Part shown: piece after piece, positions 25,448 to 38,172 of the stretch | Position numbering within the stretch: position 1 is the stretch's first letter | Layout of the letters: each line of letters starts with the position of its first letter | From: Rotaria sp. Silwood1 | Lineage: Eukaryota > Rotifera > Eurotatoria > Philodinida > Philodinidae | NCBI GenBank assembly: GCA_905250075.1 | Contig: CAJNOP010000024.1 | Coordinates: 1,829,883-1,893,882, forward strand | Direction: 5' to 3' | DNA length: 64,000 nt | Position numbers and translations under genes: made by a program | Notes under the pieces: generated by a model | What the model was told of the DNA's origin: nothing | What the model saw: the letters and a program-made list of their open reading frames with translations, nothing else | Database searches by the model: none

Positions 25448-28400
25448 TTATGTTTGTATTCGACGAATATTTTGTCCTTGTCTTGTTACTTTATTTAATG
25501 CTTGAACAATTGATACAGTTACATTCATATTTCCAATAACTTCTGTTTGATCATCCATTCCATATACTTGAAAAGAAAATAAAGAAAGTAGTAAAAAAAA
25601 AAATATAAAATAAAAATAAAATCATTCTACCATCAACTCTTTCTTCAATAAGATCAGTTTGATTATGTAAAAGTTGTTTAGCATTTACAGTTGCAACACC
25701 AATATCAACACAATCAAGTGATGGTTGATCTTCAGGTGGTTCAGCAACGACAACAAATTTTATTCTAAATAAATCAATATATTATTATTATTATTTGATA
25801 TATTCAATAACTTACTCTCCACTAGATTTTGGTTCAACAAGTTCAGCAAGTTGCTGTTTCTTTGATTGATCACGTACAGAACAATCTTTTAAAAAGAAAG
25901 ATGATTGTTTAGAACAAAAAAAAAATAACTTAGAATCAAAACTATTGTTTTTTACCAGTTTGAAAATTAAAACTATATTTTGTATTTGGTGTTCCTTTTA
26001 CTAATGCATATGGTGTTTCAAGATCTTCTGCTGGATAATCAAGAAATTCTACACTAACAAATACTTTTTCACAATTTTCATCATCAAATACAGAACATCT
26101 GTCAGTGAGTATAAGATCATGTACACCAATTGTTACAACATCATCTCCTTTTTTAGTATTTCTTGACATTGAAGGCTGATAAATAATATCTGGCTCAGAA
26201 TCATCAACATAAGGTGTTGTTGCATTTGATGGATTGACTACATCATCAGATGATCCTAAAGAAAAATAAATAAATATCAATAAAATTCTTTTTTTTTTTC
26301 GATTATATAAAAATGAATAAACTTAGTCATTTCTCAGGTCGAACTCCTTATGTTGAATCTTTGAACTATCCGGTAGCGGGAGCTTACGGAACGCACGGAA
26401 ATTTAGTGGTATGAAAATATTTGATTTTGCTTTTTGTGATTAAAAGATAGCATGGAAAATATTTTTGTAATACTTTTTATGACGACATGAAGCCGGTTCT
26501 CATTAATTCAAATCAAACATTTACGCCCTTCAACGAACTGTTTACGGTAAGAATGAAAGTTATACAACTAAACGAAATGTATGTGCCAATTAAAAGTCAG
26601 AATAAATTTTTAATTCTATTTTTTTTTCCTTCATTTAGAATTTATTATTTAACAATTGATTATTATAATAAGTTACATTTAAAGCATTAATTTTCAGCTA
26701 ATTGCACAAGAGAAAGGGAGTAAAGGGACATCAAACAATGTCTAATGATCAGATTTAAATTCAGTATGATCTTATCGGAGGTCATCGGATTATTTAGAAT
26801 ACCCTATTGAATTCGAATTTAGGATTTTGCATTCTGAGATTTTCTGAGTTCGTATTTTTTTGATCATGCAGCCTAGAAGTCTCAGGAAACTTTCTATATA
26901 TTTAATTTTTCTTTTTGTTTGAAAGAGCATATCAATAAATAGAACGTGACAAAATCCTTTTTATGATTGTAGCGTTGTTTTTTTAAGGCATTAATTTTTC
27001 TCTCTTAAAAAGGACATCATCATTTCTTACACTTTGACATGCTCTTGAAAATAAAATTTAGCTATAAAGAAATCCGAGTTGCTAAATAAGCTAATTTTTA
27101 AGCCTTATTTGTTGAATATATACTCGAAAAGGTCATGGTATAGCGCTGAAAAATTTAAAAGGGATATGGCCTTAAATGAATATTTTGTTTTTATTTACCA
27201 GGTGATACTGTACCACTTGTTTCGCTATGAACAGGATGATCCTAAAATTTACAATAAACAAATAAAAACAAAAAGATTTGAAAATTTGATTTTAAATAAA
27301 CAAACCCCATTTTGATATCGAGTTGATGCATCGTCATCTCGATTATCAAAACTAACTAAAATTAACAAAAACAAAAAAAACTTTGTTCAAATAATATTCT
27401 TTTAAATTTAATTACCTCGTTTGCTTTGTGAACTTGCATTTGATGATGTTCGTTGACGATAATTTTGATGTCCATTACGTACTGGTTGTGATGAACTAGG
27501 CGATGGTAAACCAGAACTATTTCTTGGTAAACCTCAAATAACAAATAGAAAAAAGATAATCAAGAAAATTTTTTTTGTTCTTTATATTTACCTGGTCTTG
27601 GTCTTGGTTCATGATCAGGTTCAAGTACATCGTGTGGTGTTAATCGTACATTCATTTCTCTTTGTCTTTCAGCTATAGTTTTATGTCCAGATATACTTTC
27701 ATCAGGTAATAAAGCTAATGGTTCACGTTCATTTGTTGGTGTACTTTTTAAACGTTGAGCTGGTGTACGAGTTGATGATGATGGTGGTAAATATGAATAT
27801 GTCCATTTAAGTGTAACATCCATTGTACCATTTGATTCACCTTGATCATTATGCATATCAAATGTACCTCGAATTGGATTATCATGTGAAAGTGATATTA
27901 ATGGAATATCAGCACGTGCAACATAACGATCAGCTTTTTGATCACGATCATCAAAAACAAATATTGTTAATTGAGATTGTTTAAGATAACGATCAAGATC
28001 AGCATCCATTGGAACAGGATATTGTGTACGATCATCAAAATTTGGATTATTTGATGATGGTATTGTTAATGTATCATGATCAGCAAAATCATAAAATTTA
28101 TATATACAATAAAGATCAGGTTGACGATCTAGAAGAAAAAAAGATTTTTTTTTTCTTTTTCAAAGAAAAATCAAGATGTTTTTCTTATTGTTTTTCTACC
28201 TGGTGTAGCTGCTTTAACATTTGCACAATTAAGAATAGCTATTGTTAATTCATTCATATTTGGATTCATTTCACGTTGTTGTTCAATATCATCAGATGTT
28301 TTTGTTGATTGACGACTTGTTGTAACAAGATAACCTTGAGCTTTCATTTTTTCTTTTAATAAACGGAATGCTTGTTCCATAGGTACACGTAATCGAATCC

Positions 28401-31400
28401 AATATTCAATAGCACCAAATGTACCAATATCAAGATTATTTTGATGAGATGCTATTAATTTAGCTGAACCATGTAATCGACCTTGAGTACCTAAATAGAA
28501 TTAAAACAAAAATTTTCTTTGATTATCATTATTATTATTATTTTCTATCTTTTAGATTTACCTTCAATAAGTTGTTTTAAACTAAGTTTACATGCAGCTA
28601 TTGTTTGAAATGATTGTCCAACTGTTTGATGAAGTTCAATAATTGTATATTCTTTTTGTAAATAATATAAAAGAAAATCATCAACATTAACAATATATTG
28701 TGCAGTAAAATTATATTCTGGTGTTCGACCTTTAACAATAGGTGTCATTTGTAATTCATGTTCAAAAAATTCTATTGAACAGAATGTTGATGGTTCAATA
28801 TTTTTACCGAAAAATTCAAGTGCACGTTCATTAAATGAAGCACGACTTATATGAATTTCAATTAAATTTTGACCACGTTCAAGTTCAATAGCTTCTTCAA
28901 TTAAATTATTATCTAGATTTTCATCAGTGATTGGTTGGCTTGAAACACGATATGGACGTGTACCATAAGCAACATCTTGCAAGGCTCTAGTGAAAAAAAG
29001 AGAGATTTGTAATTTTTTATCTTTCTGATGATTTTCTTATCCAAAAATAAGTTGTAAACTATTCGAAAAATACGAAAACCTAGAAAGTGATTGGATAGAC
29101 AACAAAGAAACTTATTTTATAAAAGGTAGAAGTCTAATAGATAATGAGTTCCATTATGATTGAAGCTATTTTGAATCATAGTTTGTAAAATTTTAAAAGT
29201 AATTCCTTTCGCATAGAATCACGAATAATGGTACAAGTTCGAAAGTTACAACATCGAAAGACTAAATCATATTATCAAACATCTATATGGTGCAGTCCGT
29301 CGGATCCAGTCGAAGCATACTTTGATAATCTCAATTAAATTTTCTTATCAAAATTAGATAGTTGTCTTGAAGATACGTGATAGCTTTTACCGATTTTTGT
29401 ATTGAATGACTAGCACAATTTGCATATTTATTAGACGACTAGAGCCTGTCTAATCGAAAATTTGCGGATCCAAACCCAGTGGGCTCCATTGCATCGTCTA
29501 TTTTTCATGCGTTTAGTTAGAAACTATAGGATTTTAGGTATTATATCTATGTATAGGGTAATGTGTTTTTTTGTCGTACTCTACACTCGTTCTGAGGAAA
29601 AATTGTCTTATTCATGTCAACATTCTTCTCATCCTCACTCGATCGACACTACGCTGCACATTAGAGTAGAGTTACTGTGTACAGCTGTATTTTGTTATAG
29701 TATACTATCTCTCGCAATAGAAGGCCTGCTTGAACGAACAATGCACCGAACAAAATACAAGACTTTCTTTAACTAATTGATTTCTAAGAGAACTGAAACT
29801 TTAATTCGTCTATTCAAAGCCTTGAAAAAGCTCTCTCAAATCTTCGAAATCGTTTCGGTCTTCTCAAAATAGCTCTTTTAATTAAAAACTATAGAAATAC
29901 ATTGAACATATTAGAAGACTTCGGAACTTCTAGTATGGAAGAAAGTTTACTGAAAAAACACACTAAAGATCGTGAAAATATAAATAAAAAATAATTTGTA
30001 GGTTATTTATTGGTTCTGACATTTTCAATCGCCAATAACGATGATCTGAACAGATATCATTTTAGTTCCATTGTTAGGTTTTAAACTCTCAGAAATCTAT
30101 TAGGATTTTCTTAATATGCTTACATAAGTAGTAGTTAACAGAAGGCCTATAATGAATTGTATTCTAACCAAAAAACTAGTGCAGTTATAATTGCTCATTT
30201 TTTTTTTTGCAAAATGTTTTTTTCTTTTCTTATTACATTTTTTATCCAATGAAGAAACATACTTTTCAAGTTTTCGAATACGATCAGCACGAATATCAAG
30301 TAGTTGACCACTGTCAAGTATACGTGATGAATATTCTGCATGATTTTCATCCATTTTTTTTTGAACACAATCAACCTATAATATTATAAATTAAATCTTA
30401 ATCAAACAAAAAGAAAACAGATCGTGTTGTATTTTTATACTTCAAGTTTATAATCTCGATTAATTTTATATTGCATAAATAATAAATTCCGAGTTTTTTC
30501 TAATTCATTATATGTTTCAGCTAATTGACTTTCTAAGTCAAGTACTCGTCGATTTAGATCTAAAATAAAAAACATCTTTGTTTTTTTTTTGTTTTGTAAT
30601 TCTTTAGATTTTCTTACTTTGTGCTTTTTCATCATCAACTTTTTGTAGAAAATCAAAATTTGGTTCTTGTCGTTGTTTACGTTGACGTAATATAATAAGT
30701 GCTTCTTCAATTTCTTTCATATCTATACCACTTTCCTAATTAAATAAAATTAGATTTTATAAACAAAAAAAAAACAAAAACAAAATTAGATAACAAACTT
30801 TTTCAAAAAATCTCATTTTTTCTGCCAGATCATCATGTTTTTCTTTCATTTCTAAATATTTCAAATGCATTGTACGCTGTTCTTCATCAGTTTTTCTATT
30901 TGTATCTTAAAATTGAAAAGAAAGAATTTAATTTAATTTTTTATTATTAAAAAAGAAATTTCTACCTTTTTCTAATGTAAGTCGATCAAGTAACGTTCCT
31001 CGTTCACCTAAATCTGCTTTAATTGTTGCTTCAAGTTGTGCTATTTGTAATTTTAATGCTCGTTCTTTTTCACGAAATTCTCGTTCACGATCACCATTAA
31101 ATGCAGAACTAACTAATTTTGTATTCGCTTCTTTTAATACTTCACATTCACGACGAAAATCTTCGATTTGCGCATTAAGCTAAAATAAATAGATTTATCG
31201 AAACAAAAATAAAATATTTATTTATATGCATTTGGATAATAAATAGTTATAATCGATTTTTTTTGAATATTTCATCAATAGCAAAATATAGTTTTTTGAA
31301 AAATCAATTATATCTTGTGATAGTGAATGAAATTCTTTTTCAGCATATAGAGACTAATATTTACAGTTGGATACATTTGTTAGAAAGAATTGGAATACAT

Positions 31401-34400
31401 CCAACACATTCTTAAGTAAAATACTGCATTTTATTGTTATATATTGGTAACAGTTAATATTTTCTATCGATGTGTAATTGAACAGCTTTTGATATATAAT
31501 AATTTCCTGAACAATATTTTAAATATTGTTCAGGAAATTATGTATCACAATCTGAATTAACATGTGAATAATTATTTTAATAAATTAATGAGTCAAAAGA
31601 GAAGCAATCCAATATGATTACTTTGGGTGATCAGACCAGACCATCACCTATGACATGGTGTCCTCTCGTCAAACGAAAAAAATATACATATTAAAATAAA
31701 CTAAAGTATCCATTTCGGACATTGAAAGGTTATATCCTATTAAGAATATAAACATGTATAACAAGAATTATTGATATGAAGTAGTGACATAGCCAAAAAA
31801 AATTTATGTGAAGAGGTGAACTTAGTTCGTTTCTCCGTTTGAGTACAAGGTATAAAAAAAGCTTTTCCTGCATATCTCTATTGCACAGAGGGTGGAGGCT
31901 CTGTAGTAATGCTTTTAGGAGGAACGCAAAGCCTTACTAGAAAGGAATAAACCTTCGTCCGGCTATACTACTAATAGAAAAGCACTTAGATTTATTTGAA
32001 CGCATACAAAACACAGATAAGTAATATCGAGCTCTTCAACAATATTTGAAATATGAATCAGGAAATTATTAAAACCCAAAAGCTTCTAAATTATAGAATG
32101 ATAGAAAATTGTATATGGTAGCATAGTCTATAATTAATTTTGTAAAAAAAAGTTATTCCTGAAGTGGCAATAAGTTTAAAAAGCAAACTGAAGAGCTACT
32201 AAAAAATATCAATTTACAGAAATCTACTGATAAGAATGCTTTCACTATACTTGAAAAGAGAATAGATTTAAGCCAAAATATGAATACATGTGATGACAAA
32301 GAATTTCAAGTACTATTAGAATATGTAATCGGATTTTCAAAACATATGTTTTCATGTTAATGGAATCTTGAAAAAAATCGATTATAACTAATTTCTTTTT
32401 GCGAGAGATAACTTTTTGATTATTTTACTTCTTGAATAACTGTATTTGAACGTGAACCAGTTCTTAATTCAGTACGTAATTGCATCGCTCGTTGTTGTTC
32501 ATCTTTTATTTGTCTATCAAGCCGATCAATTTCTTTTAATAATTCTGCATTTGTCACTTGAAGTGAACGATTTTGCTTTAAAAAAAAAACAATAAATAAT
32601 TAATTCATAATTGAAGATTTAACAAACTGATTCAAAATTTGTACATTGAGTTTGTAAACGTCTTAATTCATCAGATTTATCCCGTAAATCTCGTTGTAAA
32701 CGAATCATATCAATATTTTCTTGTAAATTAGTACGTGAATCACCACCTGTTTGAGCTTTTAAACGTAATAAATTTTGTTCATATTCATTATCACGTTGTT
32801 GAAGTTGTTGACGAAGGCTTTCAATGAGTTGTTCATTGGCACTTAATTGTTGATTAGCTTTTTCAAGCGATTCTTCTCTAGAAGAAAAACAACAATTGAC
32901 TCGTTTTATTTCATTAAAATAAAGTAAATATTTACAATTGTTTATTTGCCATTCGAGCATCTTCTATTAATGCACTATTTATTCTTGGAGTTGTTCCAGA
33001 AGTTCTAAAATAATAATAGTCTACAATTGTTATACATATTTAGAAAAATAACTTTTTGATTTGAAGAACGCTTAGAATATTATATAGCATTCAAAAAATT
33101 TTAAGGGATAATATTCTGTTTTCAAGAAAATTTTCCAAACACAAAAACAAACGAATGGCGAGTTTATATTACTTTAGATGAACTAAGAACGTGTGTTCTG
33201 AGCAGTGTTCGACATGGATCAATTTTTTAGTGACTCGGCCCGATCCAAAGCTATTTTTTTGTCAAGAAAAACGAGTCTTTTCAGTGTATCTATATAAACT
33301 CTCTCAATATTCGAAACAAAGAAACCGTTACCTCATCTGAAACTGCCGTTTGCTCTTATAAAAAGTTCGAAATCAGTCAACTGTTAGTGACCCGAGCAGA
33401 GTCGAACACTGGTTCTGAATATAATCGTTTTCTTTCATTCCAAAATTTCAGATTCGTTACTGACTTAGAACTATTCTTAACACTCTCTTTTAAATTCATG
33501 ACAAATAGAACCTTTACTCTAGAATGCTGAACAGAATAAAGTAAAATGCTTAGCAAATCTTGATCGCTTTTTGATAAACAATACAAGTACGTCAGCCGTG
33601 AAAGAGCTAAGAGCTTCTCGGCAAAGTTTTTGTCTACCATGCAACAAGCAGGATGTGTTTCAATAGCAACTTGTGTACAAAAAAGTTTTGAGAAAGACTT
33701 CCTAAGCTACCTAATGTTGCAATATTCCCAAACTTTCAAATGTTTTGCAAGATAGTAGTGGAAAAAGTCGATTAGTAATTTTTCTTCGTACACCCACCCG
33801 TGATGTTGTTGTTCAACATATGCTTAAGTTTGCCTTAGCCTTTGCGATAATGATAAACACTGAAGGCGTTCAAAGTGTTACATTTTTCATGACAAAAGAA
33901 ATATTTACTCAGTCTGCCGCTGTACTGTTAGGGGCTGTTTTTCAAAAATGATAAACTGAATTCAATCTAAAAACTACGCTGTCTATTGACCAGATGTTTC
34001 AAATACAAAACACACTTATATAGATAAATCATTTAACATCTGATTGAATGCAACCTTCAGAAAAATGCTAGACAACTCTTGTTCAAAAGGTTTTTTCTGA
34101 CCTAATATCACTTCAGAACAAGATTAGTAAAATTTTTTGGAATATCTTAGCTTTGCGAAGCCTAGAAGACACAGCACTTAGGCTCAGATGTACAAAATCG
34201 TTTTCTTTATGTGTATACTCTTCAAATTTTCTTTTTTTCAAACAAAATAGGTCAAAGTCAATCTAATATTATATTGTTGAGAAATAGATTTCAACATTCT
34301 TTCAAATACTTTTGCACCGCCTATTATTTGAGAAGAAAAGTAAGCAAAACCTATCAACACAAACTAGACAAGTTCATTCGTTATTCATTGATTTTTAATC

Positions 34401-36473
34401 CAATTATCACAACTATTATTTTCTTTTTTTCATTGACATTGTTGATGTACTAGTATTTCTTTTTCTCTTTTTAGTTGATAAAGGAAATAATTCTCTCAAA
34501 TTAACTTTGATAAATGGCAACGTATAAATAATAATTGATCTATTTTACTAAAATATACCCATTTTCTCTGTAAATGGACTAATAGTAAAAATATCGCTCT
34601 ACATTTCTGTGCTATTACAATCTTCTTCCACTAATATCATTATAATAAAATTCCTATCGGAGCTATGCATTATGATATCTGAAAATAACATCAAATCATG
34701 CTTGTCTTCAGGACACATCCTCTTCTTGATTTTCATCTCTCTTGTTTTTCTTATTTCTTTAAATGCCAATAGTTTCCGTGTTTATTCATATGCCATCGTA
34801 TCGGTTGAGTTTTCTATACTCTTCTTTGTTTAAAGAGTACACGAAATTAATTACAATTAGGGGTCGACAAGCTCAGCTCAGTTCCGCTCAGAGGAACTGN
34901 NNNNNNNNNNNNNNNNNNNNNNNNNNNNNNNNNNNNNNNNNNNNNNNNNNNNNNNNNNNNNNNNNNNNNNNNNNNNNNNNNNNNNNNNNNNNNNNNNNNT
35001 GGCATGTCTTTCGATTCAAGATGATTGGATATATTTTTATGAATACATGGTCTCTCATTAATCATAGAGAAAACGCGAAAAAAAACAGAGGCTAAGATCA
35101 ACGAGAAGAAGAAGATACGCCTCGAAGACAAATATGATCTGATGTTATTGTCATCTATCATAATAAATAGCTTCTATCGAAATTCTATCATTATGATATT
35201 GATTGAAGAAGGTTGTCATAGTATGAAAACTAGAGCATCATTTTTACTATTAGTCCATATATAGAAAAAATTTCTTTATGATTTTTATAAGCAACTACAG
35301 TACCTCAAGCATTACGTTTGCTATGACCTAAATATCTTTTTAATTTAAGGTCATTTCACGTTGTGCGAAGTGTGTTGTAGGCAGAAACTGCTGTCTAGTA
35401 ATGATAGTTTTTTCTCACATACAAGTAATTTAATCGTAAAAGAAACTCTAAACATTTTATCAGAACGGAAACAGGAAACAAGAAAAGTCGTTCTCATAGG
35501 ATACTATTTCTATATGATTAAAACTTGATAATCATCGATGCATAAATAAATTTAAATCAAATATTCATAACATAAAGGCTTTCAAATACTATTTATAACA
35601 TCTAATTGATTATTGAAAAACTAATTCTGTATGATATTAACTGAAACTATCTTTTTTTTCTAGAAGTTTATTTAATTTAAAAAGAAAAAAAAAAGAATAT
35701 CACCTTGACGAATCTCGTGGACCAATAACACGCAGATTATGAAGTAATGGAGATGGCATTCGTTTCGGTTGACCCTTAAAAAATATTCAATAATAAATTG
35801 AAATAAATTAAGAAAATTCTTTTACTGTATCAATTCTTGATGTAACATTATCATACATTGTAGGCGATTTTTTCATTTGTTGTGCTGCTTGTAATTGTTG
35901 ATGAGCAACAACAATGCGTTGTTTAAGTAATTTATTCTGTTCACTTAATTGAGATATTTTATTACGATATTCCTCAAGAAGATTTTCAGTTTCAGTTTCA
36001 CGAGCGCCAAGTTTAGCTCCTTTTTATTTTTAATTTATGAAGATATTAAATTTTTTTAATTTAATTTTATTGTTTACTTACCTAAAGGAATGGCGTCACT
36101 TCTCTTTTTATCTTCAATTACTTTTGTTAATTTTGTGGCTAATCTAGAAGAAAGAAAAATTATAAATACAAATTAAATATTGTTCTATTTCTTTTTTTAG
36201 ACGTTTTTTACTTTTTAATTTTATCTTCTTGCTTTCGAGCATGCTGTTTAAGAACTAAATGATCATCATATAAACGTAAATATCGATCTTGAAGTTCCAA
36301 TGGATCAAGTTTGGCAATCATTTGACGTTCATTTGATATTCGTTTAGCTTGACCTAAAATTGTTCGACATCTCCTTTGCAATATATCAATTAAATTTCTT
36401 TTATTTTAAAACTACCTTGAGATTGGTCAAGGCCAGATGTAATACTTGTATCTCGTGCCGGAGTAATATCCAT
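25448..36473 (-). CDS. RPGRIP1L: RPGRIP1L (nephrocystin-8 type) ciliary transition-zone scaffold, 21 exons, ~1218 aa
   Basis: Exons in coding order: 36473-36416, 36353-36212, 36143-36082, 36019-35826, 35774-35704, 33004-32936, 32877-32628, 32575-32429, 31179-30966, 30905-30799, 30735-30618, 30559-30441, 30375-30263, 28986-28562, 28490-28200, 28128-27592, 27532-27416, 26255-25956, 25885-25816, 25764-25631, 25566-25448; all phases close. The N-terminal half (to about residue 555) is coiled coil, with the family phrases LLKQHARKQEDKIK-like (LVLKQHARKQEDKIKK) and ELEKTRNLLFMQYKINRDY. Then come two C2 domains (TPIVKGRTPEYNFTAQY in the first; DLDRYLKQSQL and FDDRDQKADRY in the second) and the C-terminal RPGR-interacting domain (PPEDQPSLDCVDIGVATV). 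Length is close to the human protein (about 1315). It organises the transition zone of cilia with NPHP/MKS proteins. Introns 5, 8, 13 and 17 are long and repeat-filled; intron 5 includes an assembly gap. Confidence 0.95.
26256..27415. other. Intron 17 of RPGRIP1L
   Basis: 1160 bp, mostly AT-rich. No exon or clear repeat ends were recognised; open frames here have no recognisable motif. Confidence 0.5.
28987..30262. other. Intron 13 of RPGRIP1L, holding dispersed-repeat copy B
   Basis: 1276 bp. The part at about 29315-29420 matches the repeat at 24560 and 37122: ACTTTGATAATCTCAATTAA, then ATACGTGATAGC and GATTTTTGTATTGAATGACT. No exon seen, though a 104-codon open frame overlies 29462-29776 without recognisable motif. 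Confidence 0.5.
31243..32389. mobile_element. Long imperfect foldback element in RPGRIP1L intron 8
   Basis: The ends are inverted copies: left TAGTTATAATCGATTTTTTT (from 31243), right its reverse complement ending about 32389. Homology continues inward: the left phrase TGAAATTCTTTTTCAGCATA (near 31328) has an inverted partner near 32290-32310, and ATAATTTCCTGA near 31500 has one near 32050-32070. Arms of at least 300 bp are implied. No ORF or target duplication is evident. It would be a Foldback/MITE-type non-autonomous transposon; family unknown. Confidence 0.6.
31500..31540. repeat. Perfect 41-nt palindrome inside the foldback
   Basis: TAATTTCCTGAACAATATTT, one central T, then the exact reverse complement AAATATTGTTCAGGAAATTA. 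Twenty perfectly paired bases with a 1-nt centre is far beyond chance. Confidence 0.9.
33195..33419. mobile_element. hAT-type MITE in RPGRIP1L intron 5
   Basis: Element 33203-33411 with perfect 11-bp terminal inverted repeats CAGTGTTCGAC / GTCGAACACTG. It is flanked by 8-bp direct repeats GTTCTGAG (33195-33202) and GTTCTGAA (33412-33419), 7 of 8 identical. CAGTG-type ends with 8-bp duplications are diagnostic of hAT transposons. At 209 bp it has no transposase. A subterminal inverted pair TTAGTGAC(T/C)CG supports the call. Confidence 0.8.
34561..35272. mobile_element. Imperfect foldback element centred on the assembly gap
   Basis: The left arm (from 34561) reads TGGACTAATAGTAAAAAT, then ATCTTCTTCC, AACATCAAATCATGCTTGTC; the reverse complement of the right arm (ending 35272) reads TGGACTAATAGTAAAAAT, then CCTTCTTCAATC, AACATCAGATCATATTTGTC, in the same order. 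Arms are at least 190 bp and diverged. The N run sits in the loop, as expected if a hairpin stopped assembly. No coding sequence is seen. Confidence 0.7.
34900..34999. other. Assembly gap of exactly 100 N
   Basis: One hundred unknown bases, a usual placeholder for a gap of undetermined length. It lies within RPGRIP1L intron 5, so no exon need be missing because exons 5 and 6 join in phase. Immediately left is a small hairpin CAGTTCC...GGAACTG. Confidence 0.98.
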
Positions 36474-38172
36474 CACTGTTCTTATTTATTTGATTTACAG
36501 ATCTTTTCACATTAAAAATGAACTTTCACAAAATGTTCTTATGTACCGAAGCTTTGTTAATCTCCTCTTTAAATCACAATCTGTAAATAATCAAAATGAA
36601 ACTTTATATTACTGATGATAGCATACCATAATAGTATGTATATTGAATTCGGTAACTAAGTTGTGTTACTCACATTATATTGCATATGATACTTTTAATG
36701 ATAGATGGCAGTAGTGAGCAGTAATAATGAATTTCAATGTTCAACAAGAAAACTTTTCAGAGAAAGTAAAAAAAAAACATAAAATTCGATAATGTTTGAA
36801 CAAGCATGAATGAATATGTCATAGGATATCTAACCTATAAAATGCAATAAATTAAACTTTTGTTTCATCCATAAAATCAAACTTTAAGTGTAAAGTATTT
36901 CCTCAGCAATATTATGATTTTTTCAACAAATATCGAGAGTCAAATGATTGAAATATCTTCTCATGATAGTTCTAATGTTTGAAATTACTAAGATGTAATA
37001 TAGAAACAAGAATACTGGAGATGTAGGTGTAGATGTCGATCTCGCTGTGGATATTGGTTTGGAGTTACTCTTCACCGACCTACTTTCATATTAAAACCTA
37101 TCAATCTAAAACTTTCGTACCGTACTTGGATACTTTCTATGAACTTTTCTAATTGAAATAGGATAGTTGCCCCGAAAATACGTGATACTTATTTTTGTAG
37201 TGTCCGATGTTCGATGATCAGTGAATCCTATACATTGCTCAGACGAATCGTCCGAGAAAAGTATAGGATAGAGTCCATCGATCTTGGACTAAACTAACAG
37301 TCTCTAATTCACATCCTTATGATATATAGTTGAAACAGAAAAATAGATATAGAACTTGTATGATTATAGGTAATTCGTTGATTGAAGTTCTTTTCGTATT
37401 TCATCATTGCTCGTCATAAGAGTTTTTTCTTCTCATGAATATTGATACTACAAATAAAATCAATATATTGAATTCTTTATCTTCAACTCAGCAATAACTT
37501 ATATAATTTCGACTTTTTTTTTTATCTTTTTTTCAGTTTGGCATATTTATTATTCGACGTTTTAGCATATGTACATTTTATTTTTCAAGATCACTATGAG
37601 CTACATTCTTTCTTTCGATTTTCGATATTTTTCTTTGTGATTCAAATTGATTTTACCAATGTTATTTCAAACTTGAATAGAAAAAACTTAATGATATCAT
37701 TTTACGATATATCTTTTTACGAAGCATGATAGCCTTTATCATTTGACGACAAACAATGAAAACTATTGAGATGATTATTACAATTCTTTTCTAAGGTTCT
37801 ATTGAAGTAAATTTACCAACCATTCTACAATATTATTTATTATGAAAAATAACCAAATATTTATTGAACACAATCTAATATGCATCTTTTTTTTTTTGTA
37901 TTATTTAGTGAATACAAATATTATACATTCGTTCACTGAGTAAAGCATTCTTCGGTTCGCTTTGTCATCAAATGACGACGTGTACTCGAAGTAGAAAACA
38001 ATAAACAAGAATATTAGCAAAACTGTCCAAGTAAGAAACGAAGAATCGCACACACACACACACACACAAAACACAAATACATTTAGAACTAATAAAGAGA
38101 ACCTAATTGAAAAACAAAAGCGAACACCTGAGTATTATTGATTAACAAAAACAAAAGAATTACGATCCATTT
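36474..38172. other. Intergenic region between RPGRIP1L and CEP78, with dispersed-repeat copy C
   Basis: 1.7 kb upstream of RPGRIP1L and downstream of CEP78 (both minus strand). Copy C of the dispersed repeat lies at about 37122-37290 (GTACTTGGATACTTTCTATG, ATACGTGATACTTATTTTTG, GTATAGGATAGAGTCCATCG). A (CA)n microsatellite is at 38049-38068. No exon is seen. Confidence 0.55.
38049..38068. repeat. (CA)n microsatellite
   Basis: Ten uninterrupted CA dinucleotides just downstream of CEP78. Confidence 0.95.

Noticed and set aside
34763..35161. Open frames running through the N gap
   Set aside because: Unknown bases cannot support translation; both sides are arms of an inverted repeat in an intron.
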